Part shown: positions 6,574-14,656 of the stretch, piece after piece
Layout of the letters: each line of letters begins with the position of its first letter
Numbering within the stretch: position 1 is the stretch's first letter
IMG/VR virus record: IMGVR_UViG_3300037807_000878
Span: 92,429-156,428 of that record
Direction: 5' to 3' (one strand)
Length of the DNA stretch: 64,000 bases
Source of the DNA: a virus
The notes under the pieces: model-generated
What the model was told of the DNA's origin: nothing
Databases searched by the model: none
Seen by the model: only the letters and a program-made list of their open reading frames with translations
Position numbers and translations under genes: made by a program

Positions 6574-7347
6574 ATGATTAAATTACACATACTTTCTGAT
6601 CTTCATGTAGAGTTTTCGCCCTTCGTGATCCCTATAGTAGATGCTGATTACTTAATACTAGCAGGAGACTGTGGGGTAGGTACTGGCGCCTTAGATATGC
6701 TATTTGAAGCTGCACCTAGGTATAAAAAAGTCTTTTATATTATGGGTAATCATGAGTATTATGGTGGGGATTTACTTTACACATTAAGTGATTTATTTGA
6801 AAGTGTGCGTAAGTATAATGTTTCTAAGAATAACATCCGTATTTTACATAACTCTAGTGATCTCATAACCGATTCGGAAAGTAAGGAGCTATGCCGCATA
6901 ACTGGTTCTACCTTATGGACCGATTTCTATAATAAAGATCCTCTGCAAGTAACTACCGCTAAATTCTGTTTGAATGATTTTACTGGAAATATAAAATTTG
7001 ATGAAGCGTCTTTTACAATAGATAAATGTATTGAGGTTCATGACGTATGTAAAACCTACCTTAAATGGACTGTAGAAAGAGCAGATGCAAGCTATAAAGA
7101 TATTATTGTTACTCATCATATGCCTTCTAGACACTTGGTGGCAGATGCATATAAAGACTCCCCTTTAAATGGTTCCTTTGCTTCTGACTGTGATGAAATT
7201 ATGTCTAAAGCTAAGTTATGGATATGTGGTCACTCCCATCATACTGTAGATACAGAATTACATGGGTGTAGGGTTGTAATGAATCCTCGAGGCTATCCAC
7301 ATGAAAATAATAAAGGGTTCAACCCAGAACTGGTAATAGAGATATAA
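6574..7347 (+). CDS. Calcineurin-like metallophosphoesterase
   Basis: A two-metal phosphoesterase of 257 residues. Family motifs in order: SDLHVEF (8-14), LILAGDCG (27-34), GNHEYY (60-65), THHMPS near 183 and GHSHH near 222. The substrate is unknown. It has a strong Shine-Dalgarno (GGAGGAG) before the ATG. The N-terminus is closely similar to the truncated gene at the right end of the window (63905), so the genome carries paralogues. Confidence 0.93.
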   Translation: MIKLHILSDLHVEFSPFVIPIVDADYLILAGDCGVGTGALDMLFEAAPRYKKVFYIMGNHEYYGGDLLYTLSDLFESVRKYNVSKNNIRILHNSSDLITDSESKELCRITGSTLWTDFYNKDPLQVTTAKFCLNDFTGNIKFDEASFTIDKCIEVHDVCKTYLKWTVERADASYKDIIVTHHMPSRHLVADAYKDSPLNGSFASDCDEIMSKAKLWICGHSHHTVDTELHGCRVVMNPRGYPHENNKGFNPELVIEI

Positions 7348-7423
7348 GTATCGGAATGCGACGACAAAAGTTTTAAGACCTCCTACTCACTTCGTTTCTG
7401 CAGCCTAAGCCTCACTTAATCCC

Positions 7424-8137
7424 ATGATTCAAACTTGCACAAAATGCGCTAAACTATTTCATAATCTAACCGAGGTTAAAAGCCCTGAAGGTAAAATTTA
7501 TCTACGAGTCTCTGATAACAGAACGCGTTGTTTTAAATGTTCCCCTAAACAAAAAAGAGTCCACAGGAAACAGGTAATTAAAACATGTAAAAAATGTGGA
7601 CACGTTTTTGAACTAGAGCGTGGCAAGAGACTAAGGAAAGATAAAGAAGGAACAGAATATTATTGGCCTATGAATCGTAAGAACTGTTATGCCTGTATGC
7701 CAGATCAGAAAAGAAAAAACCCTGTTATGAAAGGTGTTCAGCATAGGAAATGCTATATATGTAAACGTCTAAAGGTTGTCACCGAGTTCTATGTTCGCTC
7801 GGATAGAACTACCCCTGCAGCGGGATGTAAAAAATGCCACTCTGATAGAAGTAAAGACAGAGCAGTTCTTTTTATGCTACGGGCTAGGAATCAAAAAGGA
7901 TGTAGGTGTGAGTGCTGTGCCTCAAAAGATTTACTTAGCTTCTATCAACCTTCCCATGTGCCTAAAGGTGAACGTATCAATAAAATTAAAACACGCTCTT
8001 GGGCTAACCCTAAAACACAAGCGTCATTAAACGAGGCTTATTTGCTATGTTTCGAGTGTCGAGCTAGACTAATAAAAGGTCTGGAACTGTGGCTTGAGTA
8101 TCGTAAAGCAGGCAGGAAAAAACTAAAGCATCTCTAA
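7424..8137 (+). CDS. Multi-zinc-finger protein, possible nuclease
   Basis: A 237-residue very basic protein with at least five CxxC knuckles in sequence (CTKC, CFKC, CKKC, CYAC, CYIC, CKKC, then CECC and CFEC). The part from about residue 110 (RKCYICK...GCKKCHSDRSKDR) resembles the zinc region of phage endonuclease VII/HNH-like proteins. I cannot place a complete catalytic motif. Possibly a DNA-binding regulator or junction nuclease. It shares this knuckle style with the next two zinc proteins at 8683 and 9068. Confidence 0.7.
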   Translation: MIQTCTKCAKLFHNLTEVKSPEGKIYLRVSDNRTRCFKCSPKQKRVHRKQVIKTCKKCGHVFELERGKRLRKDKEGTEYYWPMNRKNCYACMPDQKRKNPVMKGVQHRKCYICKRLKVVTEFYVRSDRTTPAAGCKKCHSDRSKDRAVLFMLRARNQKGCRCECCASKDLLSFYQPSHVPKGERINKIKTRSWANPKTQASLNEAYLLCFECRARLIKGLELWLEYRKAGRKKLKHL

Positions 8138-8223
8138 AACAAGGTTGTCATTGTACCTTAGCTCTTGCGAAAAACAGTGACTTAGGACGGGCCTGGTGGG
8201 AGCCCTAATCTCACCAACTCTTA

Positions 8224-8556
8224 ATGAAAACTAAATTCAAAAACTGGAAAACTGTAAAAAGTTTGCGTGATGCTGAAAAGCTCACAACATTACTACAAGA
8301 AAAATACCCGGAGCTTCTTTTCAGGGTTAAAACAAACTCCTGGAAAGGTAAAGATAAAAAAACATATTCTGTACAAAATATAGTAAGAAAGGGCTGTAAG
8401 AGAGATCTTACTTATTTGGGTCCTATTCAAGATAAGCTTACGGAGGCATTAGGGAGAGGTCCTAGTACTGATGAGCTAGTAGAAGCAGCCGGTATACCTT
8501 TAAGGGCTCTTAAAAAGTTCTTTGCACGTAAAGAGCTTTTCGCGTCTATAGCTTAG
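8224..8556 (+). CDS. Hypothetical protein with C-terminal helix-turn-helix
   Basis: A 110-residue basic protein. Residues about 71-100 (ALGRGPSTDELVEAAGIPLR) read as a sigma-region-like helix-turn-helix. It may bind DNA. Its last 15 bases overlap the 5' end of the tRNA-Gly gene, the stop codon lying in the tRNA D arm. The 86-base leader can form short GC-rich hairpins around 8190-8215. Confidence 0.7.
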   Translation: MKTKFKNWKTVKSLRDAEKLTTLLQEKYPELLFRVKTNSWKGKDKKTYSVQNIVRKGCKRDLTYLGPIQDKLTEALGRGPSTDELVEAAGIPLRALKKFFARKELFASIA

Positions 8557-8615
8557 AGGTAAAGCTCCAGCCTTCCAAGCTGGTCACGGGGGTTCAATTC
8601 CCCCTAGACGCTCCA
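8542..8615 (+). tRNA. tRNA-Gly (TCC)
   Basis: A 74-nt cloverleaf with perfect acceptor GCGTCTA/TAGACGC, D stem GCTT/AAGC, anticodon stem CCAGC/GCTGG with loop CTTCCAA, T stem GGGGG/CCCCC, encoded CCA. It reads GGA. It overlaps the preceding coding sequence by 15 bases. Confidence 0.96.
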
Positions 8616-8619
8616 AAAT

Positions 8620-8655
8620 GAGCTTACTGCTATACAGCGGTAAGCTCTTTCTTTT
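8620..8655 (+). terminator. Rho-independent terminator
   Basis: GAGCTTACTGC pairs with GCGGTAAGCTC (11 pairs, one G-U) around a 6-base loop, followed by a T-rich run. It ends the tRNA-Gly transcript. Confidence 0.88.
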
Positions 8656-8667
8656 ACATAAATAACC

Positions 8668-8676
8668 TGTTATACT
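8668..8676 (+). promoter_or_regulatory. Extended -10 (TGTTATACT), leaderless arrangement
   Basis: TGTTATACT ends six bases before the ATG at 8683. The same nonamer in the same position precedes the gene at 30229. Confidence 0.6.
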
Positions 8677-8682
8677 GAAAAC

Positions 8683-9075
8683 ATGAAAGAACTTACATTG
8701 TATGAAGAGAACGAGCTGCTTAAAGAGATGCTAGAAACATACGCAGGAGGTTTGGAGGATCACGGTCTACAAGCCGCTGAACGTTTAAAATATATAGCTT
8801 TATTTGAGATTAGTAAACAATGTACACGTTGTGGAGACTTAGTACCTGAATCCGCTATGCGAAAGGATAATAGAAGGGAAGGAGGTCTCGGTTGTTGGTG
8901 TAAAACCTGTGATAGAGAAGATAATAAAATGAGACGTTCAATGAAACATAAGCCAACAAAAGCTTTAGAAATATCTTTAAAAAAATTAGAAAAACTCGCC
9001 ATGAAAGATCTCAGAGAGATATCTTTTCAATGGGGTCTTGTGTGGAAAAACATAGAAAGGATTAAAAATGAATAA
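8683..9075 (+). CDS. Zinc-knuckle protein
   Basis: A 130-residue protein with a helical N-terminus, then CTRCGDLVP...CWCKTCDRED near 46-75, a two-CxxC zinc knuckle like that in HNH or endonuclease VII-type proteins, and a basic helical C-terminus. No complete nuclease site is visible. It overlaps the next gene by eight bases. Confidence 0.75.
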   Translation: MKELTLYEENELLKEMLETYAGGLEDHGLQAAERLKYIALFEISKQCTRCGDLVPESAMRKDNRREGGLGCWCKTCDREDNKMRRSMKHKPTKALEISLKKLEKLAMKDLREISFQWGLVWKNIERIKNE

Positions 9076-9337
9076 ATCTAGAGTCGTATGCGCTGTACGC
9101 TGCTCCCACTGCCAAGAATTTGGTACATTTACCGCTTATACAAAAACAGAAGGACACTTTAATGGTGTATTTATATGCCTCGTTTGCCGCAACAAAGGGG
9201 TAACTTTTGAAGCTAGTATTGAAGAGGAGGTTGAAAAAACGCCTTGCAAGAAAGCTAAAAAGAAAAGACGTGTAAAGAAAAAACCTGATAATATCACTAC
9301 GTTATTAGTCAATAAACCGGCTAAGAAACCTAAATAG
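9068..9337 (+). CDS. Small zinc-ribbon protein, Lys-rich tail
   Basis: An 89-residue protein with CSHC and CLVC forming a zinc ribbon, followed by a lysine-rich tail (KKAKKKRRVKKK) that should bind nucleic acid. It is the last gene of the rightward block and overlaps the terminase stop by eight bases in convergent orientation. Confidence 0.7.
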   Translation: MNKSRVVCAVRCSHCQEFGTFTAYTKTEGHFNGVFICLVCRNKGVTFEASIEEEVEKTPCKKAKKKRRVKKKPDNITTLLVNKPAKKPK

Positions 9338-10880
9338 CATCTATAATTAAGTTCCCTGTAGCAATCTCCCCCGCGATCAAGCCATACATTAATGAATGGA
9401 AAAAATCGTCGGGAGCTACATGGACATACTTTAACTGTGTTTTTTGCACGCCAGCTTCATCTGGATCTTCTGCTTTAATGGATAAGATATCTTTTGCAAA
9501 AGTACCGAAATCCTCGAAACGCGGAAACCTTATCCGCTCCTCTAAAATCATGTTAAATACTCTCGACATCATATTTGAGCGATTGATAACATAGCGCCCA
9601 GTAGCATCTAGAATAATAGGAGCAGCTCCTACAGACGAAAATACAGTACGCACTTCTCCGTGCGTATATTTAAGCTTTATTTGTGCATTCTGTAAGTGCC
9701 CAAAACCCCAATCACAAGAAACAGCCTTAGGTCTAAAACGATGCAGCTCTTCTAGAATTAACTCCATCTGTCTATTGGCATCAGCTTCTACTCCCGAGAA
9801 TCTTTTTGAACGCAACATGGTCCATTTGCCACCTATGTGAGCAACAAAAGTTAATACTGTGTAGGATTTTAAGCCTGTACCCCAATCAATACCTGCATAG
9901 ATAGGAGCTTGCACACCCTGTGGAATTACGCCTCCTTTAAGCATTTGAAACTTATCGTCGCAACATTTCCGTATGTGTTTCTCTGTGACAGGTGCACCCA
10001 TGGATTCATAAGGAAGAGCTATTACCTCATTCAAAAAACGCTTGGGAGCATAACGCTCTTGCTTATCTAGAATATCTTCTGTGGTTAACCAAGGAACCAT
10101 TAACTGGCTAGTTCTATATCCTTTATATTTACCGCCCTCATGAGCAGTTACCCATTCACCCTGGCTTCTGTCTAGAATAACTCCACATGTTTTACAGTGA
10201 ATGCCATCTACTTCTACAAAATTTACGATGTCATGATCTTGCCGGACCCAATGCCCATTCTTACATTTAAATATAAACTCTGTTTGATCAGAAAACTTCC
10301 ATACCTGATCTAAAGCATCCTGAGCTACATCTGGTGTGCCTGCATATAATCTTCCCTTGAAAGGCGAGTGAGAAATGCACTCTTCCATGACGGGTAGAAA
10401 ATCAGGATTAATATGTTGTACTTCATCTACACAGAGATAATCTGCCGATATGCCTCGGATACGGTCAGCATTTTTATATGCCGATTTTAACACAATACGA
10501 GACCCATTTCTTAATTCTTTTGAATACACATTATCTACTACTGGAATTTTTCCCCAAAAGTGGTTTTGTATTAATGGTGAATATTTTAATTTCGGATCTA
10601 ACTTATCTATTGAAAACTCTTTTGTTTGTGCATCGGCTGGTGTTACATAAAGAGTCCTAAATCTTCTTTTTGTAATACTGTTTAAAATAATCTTATTAGC
10701 TATAGTAGTAGATTTTTCAGACTGCCTTCCAAAATACAATACCATAATATTATCTTGATTATCGTAAACAGGCTTAAGATAATCTCTACCCTTAAACGAA
10801 AATGGAAACTCCATATCGATATAGAAGGAGCTCTCAACGAGTTCGCTTGGTTTTATAGAGACAACAGGTTTAGATGTCAT
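9330..10880 (-). CDS. terL: Large terminase subunit
   Basis: The packaging motor ATPase-nuclease that translocates DNA into the prohead and cuts concatemers. It is 516 residues, a normal length. Walker A is GRQSEKST at 51-58 and Walker B is YLCVDE at 148-153. Adenine and coupling motifs follow (RLYAGTP at 177-183). A zinc-type insertion C206...H210...C229xxC232 lies between the domains. The RNase H-like nuclease carries D332 (GIDWG), D390 (SCDWG) and D491/D492 (APDDFFHSLMYG). The start overlaps the upstream glycosyltransferase by 11 bases. No clear small terminase is identified nearby. Confidence 0.95.
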   Translation of the reverse strand: MTSKPVVSIKPSELVESSFYIDMEFPFSFKGRDYLKPVYDNQDNIMVLYFGRQSEKSTTIANKIILNSITKRRFRTLYVTPADAQTKEFSIDKLDPKLKYSPLIQNHFWGKIPVVDNVYSKELRNGSRIVLKSAYKNADRIRGISADYLCVDEVQHINPDFLPVMEECISHSPFKGRLYAGTPDVAQDALDQVWKFSDQTEFIFKCKNGHWVRQDHDIVNFVEVDGIHCKTCGVILDRSQGEWVTAHEGGKYKGYRTSQLMVPWLTTEDILDKQERYAPKRFLNEVIALPYESMGAPVTEKHIRKCCDDKFQMLKGGVIPQGVQAPIYAGIDWGTGLKSYTVLTFVAHIGGKWTMLRSKRFSGVEADANRQMELILEELHRFRPKAVSCDWGFGHLQNAQIKLKYTHGEVRTVFSSVGAAPIILDATGRYVINRSNMMSRVFNMILEERIRFPRFEDFGTFAKDILSIKAEDPDEAGVQKTQLKYVHVAPDDFFHSLMYGLIAGEIATGNLIIDAI

Positions 10881-11739
10881 TTACTAAAGAGTACTCTAAA
10901 GCCTTGTCTATAACAAATTTAGCTCTGTTCCTGGTCATGTGATATTTAAGAGCATGCTCCCGCCCTTTTTTACCTATAGTTTCTATATCTATTGAATCTA
11001 AGTTATTAAAAATATCTACAAGTTCTGAAGGGTGTGTAAAGAAGATAACGTTCTCCATATGAGTAAAAGGATGAGCCATCTCTAGATCTAATTGCTCAGA
11101 TATAACACAAGCGCCTGTAGAGAGTGCTTCCCAGAAACGAGCAGTATCTTGCCCCCACCCTATAGACGAGATAATAACTTTGGCTCTATTTAAATGCTTA
11201 TAATAATCATCGGAACCTTGCACCGTAACTGAATGCCTAAATTTACCAACCCTGCCTACTTTAATAGGTAGATTGAATTCCTTTATGTAACGAATGATTT
11301 CTCGTCTATTAGGATACTCCCCCGCAGAGGGGAAAATACATAAATCTTCTTTTTGTTCATTATAGTGTTTTAAGTAGTTAGAATATAAACCGAAAGGCAG
11401 AGGAAACTCATGTGACAGTCGCCTGTTCCAAGGAAGCACTTCTCTTCTAAAATAAAGCTTATACTTTTCTGGGTACCTGAAACAACCCCATTCTTGGTTA
11501 TAGGGGTGGTTATCGAAAAAGTCCTCTCCGTTTATATAGATAGGGCAGAGATCATTTGTAAGGCTAATAGCTGCAGTTAAATTTGAGTCTACCCCTCTAT
11601 TGGCATGTTCAATCAGTAAATTATAAACCTTAGAGGGCACTGGTTTTCTATCCACCTCATGACCTAGCTCCACAAAACCTTCAATGATATTAGCCGTGTG
11701 CATATCATTTAGAGGACTAGTAACACAGGCGATTTTCAC
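10870..11739 (-). CDS. Glycosyltransferase (GT-B, CgeB-like)
   Basis: A 289-residue protein starting with GTG. The C-terminal half has the layout of group-1 or CgeB/YkvP-type glycosyltransferases (SSIGWGQDTARFWEALSTGA, then HTHPSELVD-like helices), with the EAL..GA segment in the expected sugar-nucleotide site. The target may be phage DNA, virion protein or host surface sugar. The gene sits directly upstream of terL, and an AGTATA/TATACT -10 box lies six bases before the GTG, giving a predicted leaderless message that includes terL. Confidence 0.75.
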   Translation of the reverse strand: MKIACVTSPLNDMHTANIIEGFVELGHEVDRKPVPSKVYNLLIEHANRGVDSNLTAAISLTNDLCPIYINGEDFFDNHPYNQEWGCFRYPEKYKLYFRREVLPWNRRLSHEFPLPFGLYSNYLKHYNEQKEDLCIFPSAGEYPNRREIIRYIKEFNLPIKVGRVGKFRHSVTVQGSDDYYKHLNRAKVIISSIGWGQDTARFWEALSTGACVISEQLDLEMAHPFTHMENVIFFTHPSELVDIFNNLDSIDIETIGKKGREHALKYHMTRNRAKFVIDKALEYSLVNDI

Positions 11740-11745
11740 CTTTAT

Positions 11746-11751
11746 AGTATA
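11746..11751 (-). promoter_or_regulatory. -10 TATACT, leaderless arrangement
   Basis: On the minus strand TATACT ends six bases before the GTG start at 11739. It would drive the glycosyltransferase-terL unit. Confidence 0.5.
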
Positions 11752-11783
11752 ACAAAAAAGACTAAAAACTAAAGACCAAATAA

Positions 11784-11815
11784 GGTATAAAACTATATCT
11801 AGAGAGAATCTAGAT
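11784..11815 (+). promoter_or_regulatory. GGTATAAA promoter with repeated ATCTAGA
   Basis: GGTATAAA (11784-11791) is followed by ATCTAGA at 11798-11804 and again at 11809-11815, at the predicted start site. The downstream sequence TATATCT also matches the promoter at 326. The repeats look like operator half-sites. It points rightward into a short unit of about 150 bases that ends against the convergent gene at 11959. Confidence 0.45.
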
Positions 11816-11841
11816 ACAAAAAGAGGATGGGACTATAGCTT

Positions 11842-11964
11842 ATGTGTGTCAAAGCGTTACGTTGCATCAAATGCATAGAGCTGCAGACTTATGAATTAAG
11901 ATGTAGTAGACTACGTAAAGAAGGGGGCGCAAACCCCTCTAGTTCCTACTTCTCTTTTTTATAG
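11842..11964 (+). CDS. Possible 40-aa Cys-containing peptide
   Basis: An ATG at 11842 opens 40 codons with CIKC and a third pair of Cys, ending at 11964 just inside the convergent gene. The promoter at 11784 supports transcription. There is no good Shine-Dalgarno at this ATG, and an earlier ATG at 11826 ends after three codons. It could instead be a small RNA. Confidence 0.3.
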   Translation: MCVKALRCIKCIELQTYELRCSRLRKEGGANPSSSYFSFL

Positions 11965-12162
11965 TAGGTTTTGTATCCATTTTTTTGTATAAATGGGGCG
12001 CTTGTTGTACCGACGATGGTGCTCTTCCAATAGCTCATCATACTCACTCTTCTTCAGCTTAGGTAGCGTGATAGCCGTCAACACGCTTAGCAATAAGAGA
12101 CCTTTTAAGAGATCGTCTTTGCCTTGTTTTGTTTTAGGAAATAATCTAGTAATATGACGCAT
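11959..12162 (-). CDS. Small hypothetical protein, one membrane helix
   Basis: A 67-residue basic protein with a hydrophobic stretch near residues 18-34 (LLKGLLLLSVLTAITL), plausibly one membrane helix. It overlaps the upstream gene by one base, at the distal end of the 14.6-12 kb leftward operon. Unknown function. Confidence 0.6.
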   Translation of the reverse strand: MRHITRLFPKTKQGKDDLLKGLLLLSVLTAITLPKLKKSEYDELLEEHHRRYNKRPIYTKKWIQNLL

Positions 12163-12395
12163 TATTCTACTTCTATATTGAGGTCCACTAAGTCAGAGAA
12201 AACCTCAGTTTGTTTCTCTAATTGTACCTTAATTTTATTTTCACTCAACATAGCATAAATATATTCTATATTCTCTTTTTTAGTAGGATTTTTTAACTTA
12301 TCTTTATCATACGAAAGATCCATAAGGCCCCTACTCTCTTTTACTTTTGAAAGTAGACGAGCTAACCTTTTATGGTACCTATCATATGTAGCCAT
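12162..12395 (-). CDS. Small hypothetical protein
   Basis: A 77-residue charged, probably helical protein placed without gap between neighbours in the leftward operon. No motif recognised. Confidence 0.65.
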   Translation of the reverse strand: MATYDRYHKRLARLLSKVKESRGLMDLSYDKDKLKNPTKKENIEYIYAMLSENKIKVQLEKQTEVFSDLVDLNIEVE

Positions 12396-12785
12396 TTAAT
12401 CATCTAAAATAAGAGAATACCTAACATCGGTATCCGTTAAAGCTTCTAGCTCTTTGAGCTTACTCTCAATATCTGTAAGTTCTATAATCTTAGCCTGCGC
12501 AAGACAAGCGCTAGTAAGAGCTGTCATTAACTTGGGATTCACATTCCCCCAAATTAATTGAGGGATCATTATACCCATTACATCCCTAACCTGTTCTAAA
12601 GAATTTACCGTTGGTGGGATGGAATCTAAGGCATAGCTAGGCGCACCCTGCTCCTCTGGGACATCCTCGCCGAGAATGACTTCGTTGTAATGCTCCACGC
12701 AGTAGTCCTGTCGCCCGAAGACTGGCTTATCACACCTATCGCCATCATCGAACATAAACCTACACGTGTGTTTCGGTCCTGGCAT
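12396..12785 (-). CDS. Hypothetical protein with N-terminal zinc motif
   Basis: A 129-residue acidic protein. The N-terminus has C8, C18 and C29-V-E-H32, a zinc-binding arrangement (CRF...RCD...YCVEH). The remainder is helical. Its size, acidic helical body and place in the operon upstream of terL make a small-terminase-like role conceivable, but I see no DNA-binding helix-turn-helix, so I do not assign it. Confidence 0.65.
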   Translation of the reverse strand: MPGPKHTCRFMFDDGDRCDKPVFGRQDYCVEHYNEVILGEDVPEEQGAPSYALDSIPPTVNSLEQVRDVMGIMIPQLIWGNVNPKLMTALTSACLAQAKIIELTDIESKLKELEALTDTDVRYSLILDD

Positions 12786-14641
12786 TACTTCTTAACCTTT
12801 TTCCCTAGCGTTGCTTTTGCTATCTCTAGATCGTCTATGACTTTGCTAACATAGTCTAAAGCTCTTGTAACGTTTACTTCATCCGCCAAAGGTACACCTA
12901 GGCGAACTTGAAAAAGAAGCTTCGCTAATATAGATTCTAACTGTTTAATATCCTCTACATAAACTAGCGCATCTAATACATCTAGATCATTTATAAAGTT
13001 GAGACCAAGCATGGCCTCGACCGAAGAATCAGGTATGAGTTTATCTTCTGCTAAACTAACTAACTCATGAGGTACATTAAGATTAATCTTTGTGTCTTTA
13101 AAGGGAGAAACGTTTCCTATAGTAACCTCTCCATTGTGTTGCCAAACTGAAGCTATGATAGCTCTAGAGGTTCCTTCAGAAAAACCTAAATTGATTAAGT
13201 ACCAAATTAAAGCATTCTCATCGGTTGCATACTTCCCAAAGTTAGCATCAAAATCTTTGTCATCCAGTGTTACTAGTTTCTCAGCTACTTTACCTTTAAT
13301 ATAATAATGCGGTACACCCTCTGCATTAAAACCTTTTATCTTAATTGAGTAGCCTAGATTATCCGCCAATACGGAAGCAAAGGATTTATCTGTTAAATAG
13401 GTAAGGCTAATCTTGTTGTTGCCAACCTTATTTAATTTATAACTTGTTGGTATGTAATAAATTACTTCTCCTTCCATATCTTCCGCAACATCCCCTAGAT
13501 TTGAAAAAGGCGCGTCAACTTCTTTGGAATACTTAATAGTAATTTCCTTCCCGAAGTGTGTTTTAGCTTTAAAAACTAAACCCTTGTTGACAACAGATGG
13601 TTTTTCTAAAGCTGTAAAAGGTGCAGTGCAACGCTGCTCAGCTCCTTCTGTAAAGCTAAAACAATACTGCTTATGTTTCTCTATAGTGGTAACGCGAGGG
13701 GCATGCGAATCTCTTAAGTAGTAACCTGAGAAACCTTCCCCAATGGTATAGTCTTCTCCATTATACCACATAGAAAAGCCTAAAGGCCTTGCTAATAAAT
13801 CCGTTACGGTTTCTACATGATAGCCTATCAGCGTGTTATTTTTACTCGTAATAACCGAAGACATGCCTGATGCAGTTAAAGGCTTTGGGGCCTCCATAAA
13901 ATCTTCGGCTATGAAAGGTTTTCTGTCCTCTCTTGAGATAAAGATATTATCGCTCCTATCCATCTCTTGGGCCAGATTTACGTCGTATTTGGAAAGCTCT
14001 TCGAGGATCTTCTCGCGGCCTTCTATCTTAGTAATATTAAATCTATCATCGCTAGCCAGCGCTATCCAGCCTTTGTGGTTTGAGGAATAAAAAATCCATA
14101 AAGCTCTATATGGAATATCTTTTAGGAGCGATTTTATTCTCTTGGCAATTAGGTTGTCTTCTTTCTTGCCCATAGAATCGAGAATAATTTTAAGCATTCC
14201 TGGTCCGATACCTGCTTTTTTAGCCCCCGCTTTAAAAAGGCTTGCTGTTTTTCTTATATTATTATTAGATTTCTTTCCTGGAGGGCTCGTTTTTACCGGC
14301 ATGTCTCCTCTACCTTTTCTCTTGGGTTTAAGTTTCCCCATAGATTTTCCTAAATATTCAGTTAAGCGTGTTATAGTTAATGGAATGTATTGCGTGTCAT
14401 CGACAATGAAAACATCTAGATTGCTCAGAGAGAACTCAGATATTACTAGCGGTATAACAGCGCTCATGCCGGTTGATTTATTCTCTAACATAATACCACC
14501 CATGGCGGTGCCCGAACTCGGATCAACCGTTTTGAACTTAATGCCCTGCATATAATCAGCTATGAAAGGGTAGTCAGAGTAGATAAACTCTAAAATCTGC
14601 TGAGGCCAAAAATTATGGTCATTTCCTAATTGTCTTTTCAT
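12785..14641 (-). CDS. Large virion-associated protein, unknown
   Basis: A 618-residue mixed alpha/beta protein with no family I recognise. A basic segment (about residues 105-125, PKRKGRGDMPVKTSPPGKK) separates an N-terminal domain from the rest. It lies between the spike-like protein and a zinc protein in the leftward operon with terL, which fits a structural or assembly role. There is a 15-base gap to the upstream gene and no Shine-Dalgarno at the ATG. Confidence 0.8.
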   Translation of the reverse strand: MKRQLGNDHNFWPQQILEFIYSDYPFIADYMQGIKFKTVDPSSGTAMGGIMLENKSTGMSAVIPLVISEFSLSNLDVFIVDDTQYIPLTITRLTEYLGKSMGKLKPKRKGRGDMPVKTSPPGKKSNNNIRKTASLFKAGAKKAGIGPGMLKIILDSMGKKEDNLIAKRIKSLLKDIPYRALWIFYSSNHKGWIALASDDRFNITKIEGREKILEELSKYDVNLAQEMDRSDNIFISREDRKPFIAEDFMEAPKPLTASGMSSVITSKNNTLIGYHVETVTDLLARPLGFSMWYNGEDYTIGEGFSGYYLRDSHAPRVTTIEKHKQYCFSFTEGAEQRCTAPFTALEKPSVVNKGLVFKAKTHFGKEITIKYSKEVDAPFSNLGDVAEDMEGEVIYYIPTSYKLNKVGNNKISLTYLTDKSFASVLADNLGYSIKIKGFNAEGVPHYYIKGKVAEKLVTLDDKDFDANFGKYATDENALIWYLINLGFSEGTSRAIIASVWQHNGEVTIGNVSPFKDTKINLNVPHELVSLAEDKLIPDSSVEAMLGLNFINDLDVLDALVYVEDIKQLESILAKLLFQVRLGVPLADEVNVTRALDYVSKVIDDLEIAKATLGKKVKK

Positions 14642-14656
14642 TTTTTCTAGTATTTG

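Noticed and set aside
7776-8030. 84-residue frame inside the zinc-finger gene
   Set aside because: It lies wholly within the 7424-8137 gene, whose CxxC pattern shows the correct frame.
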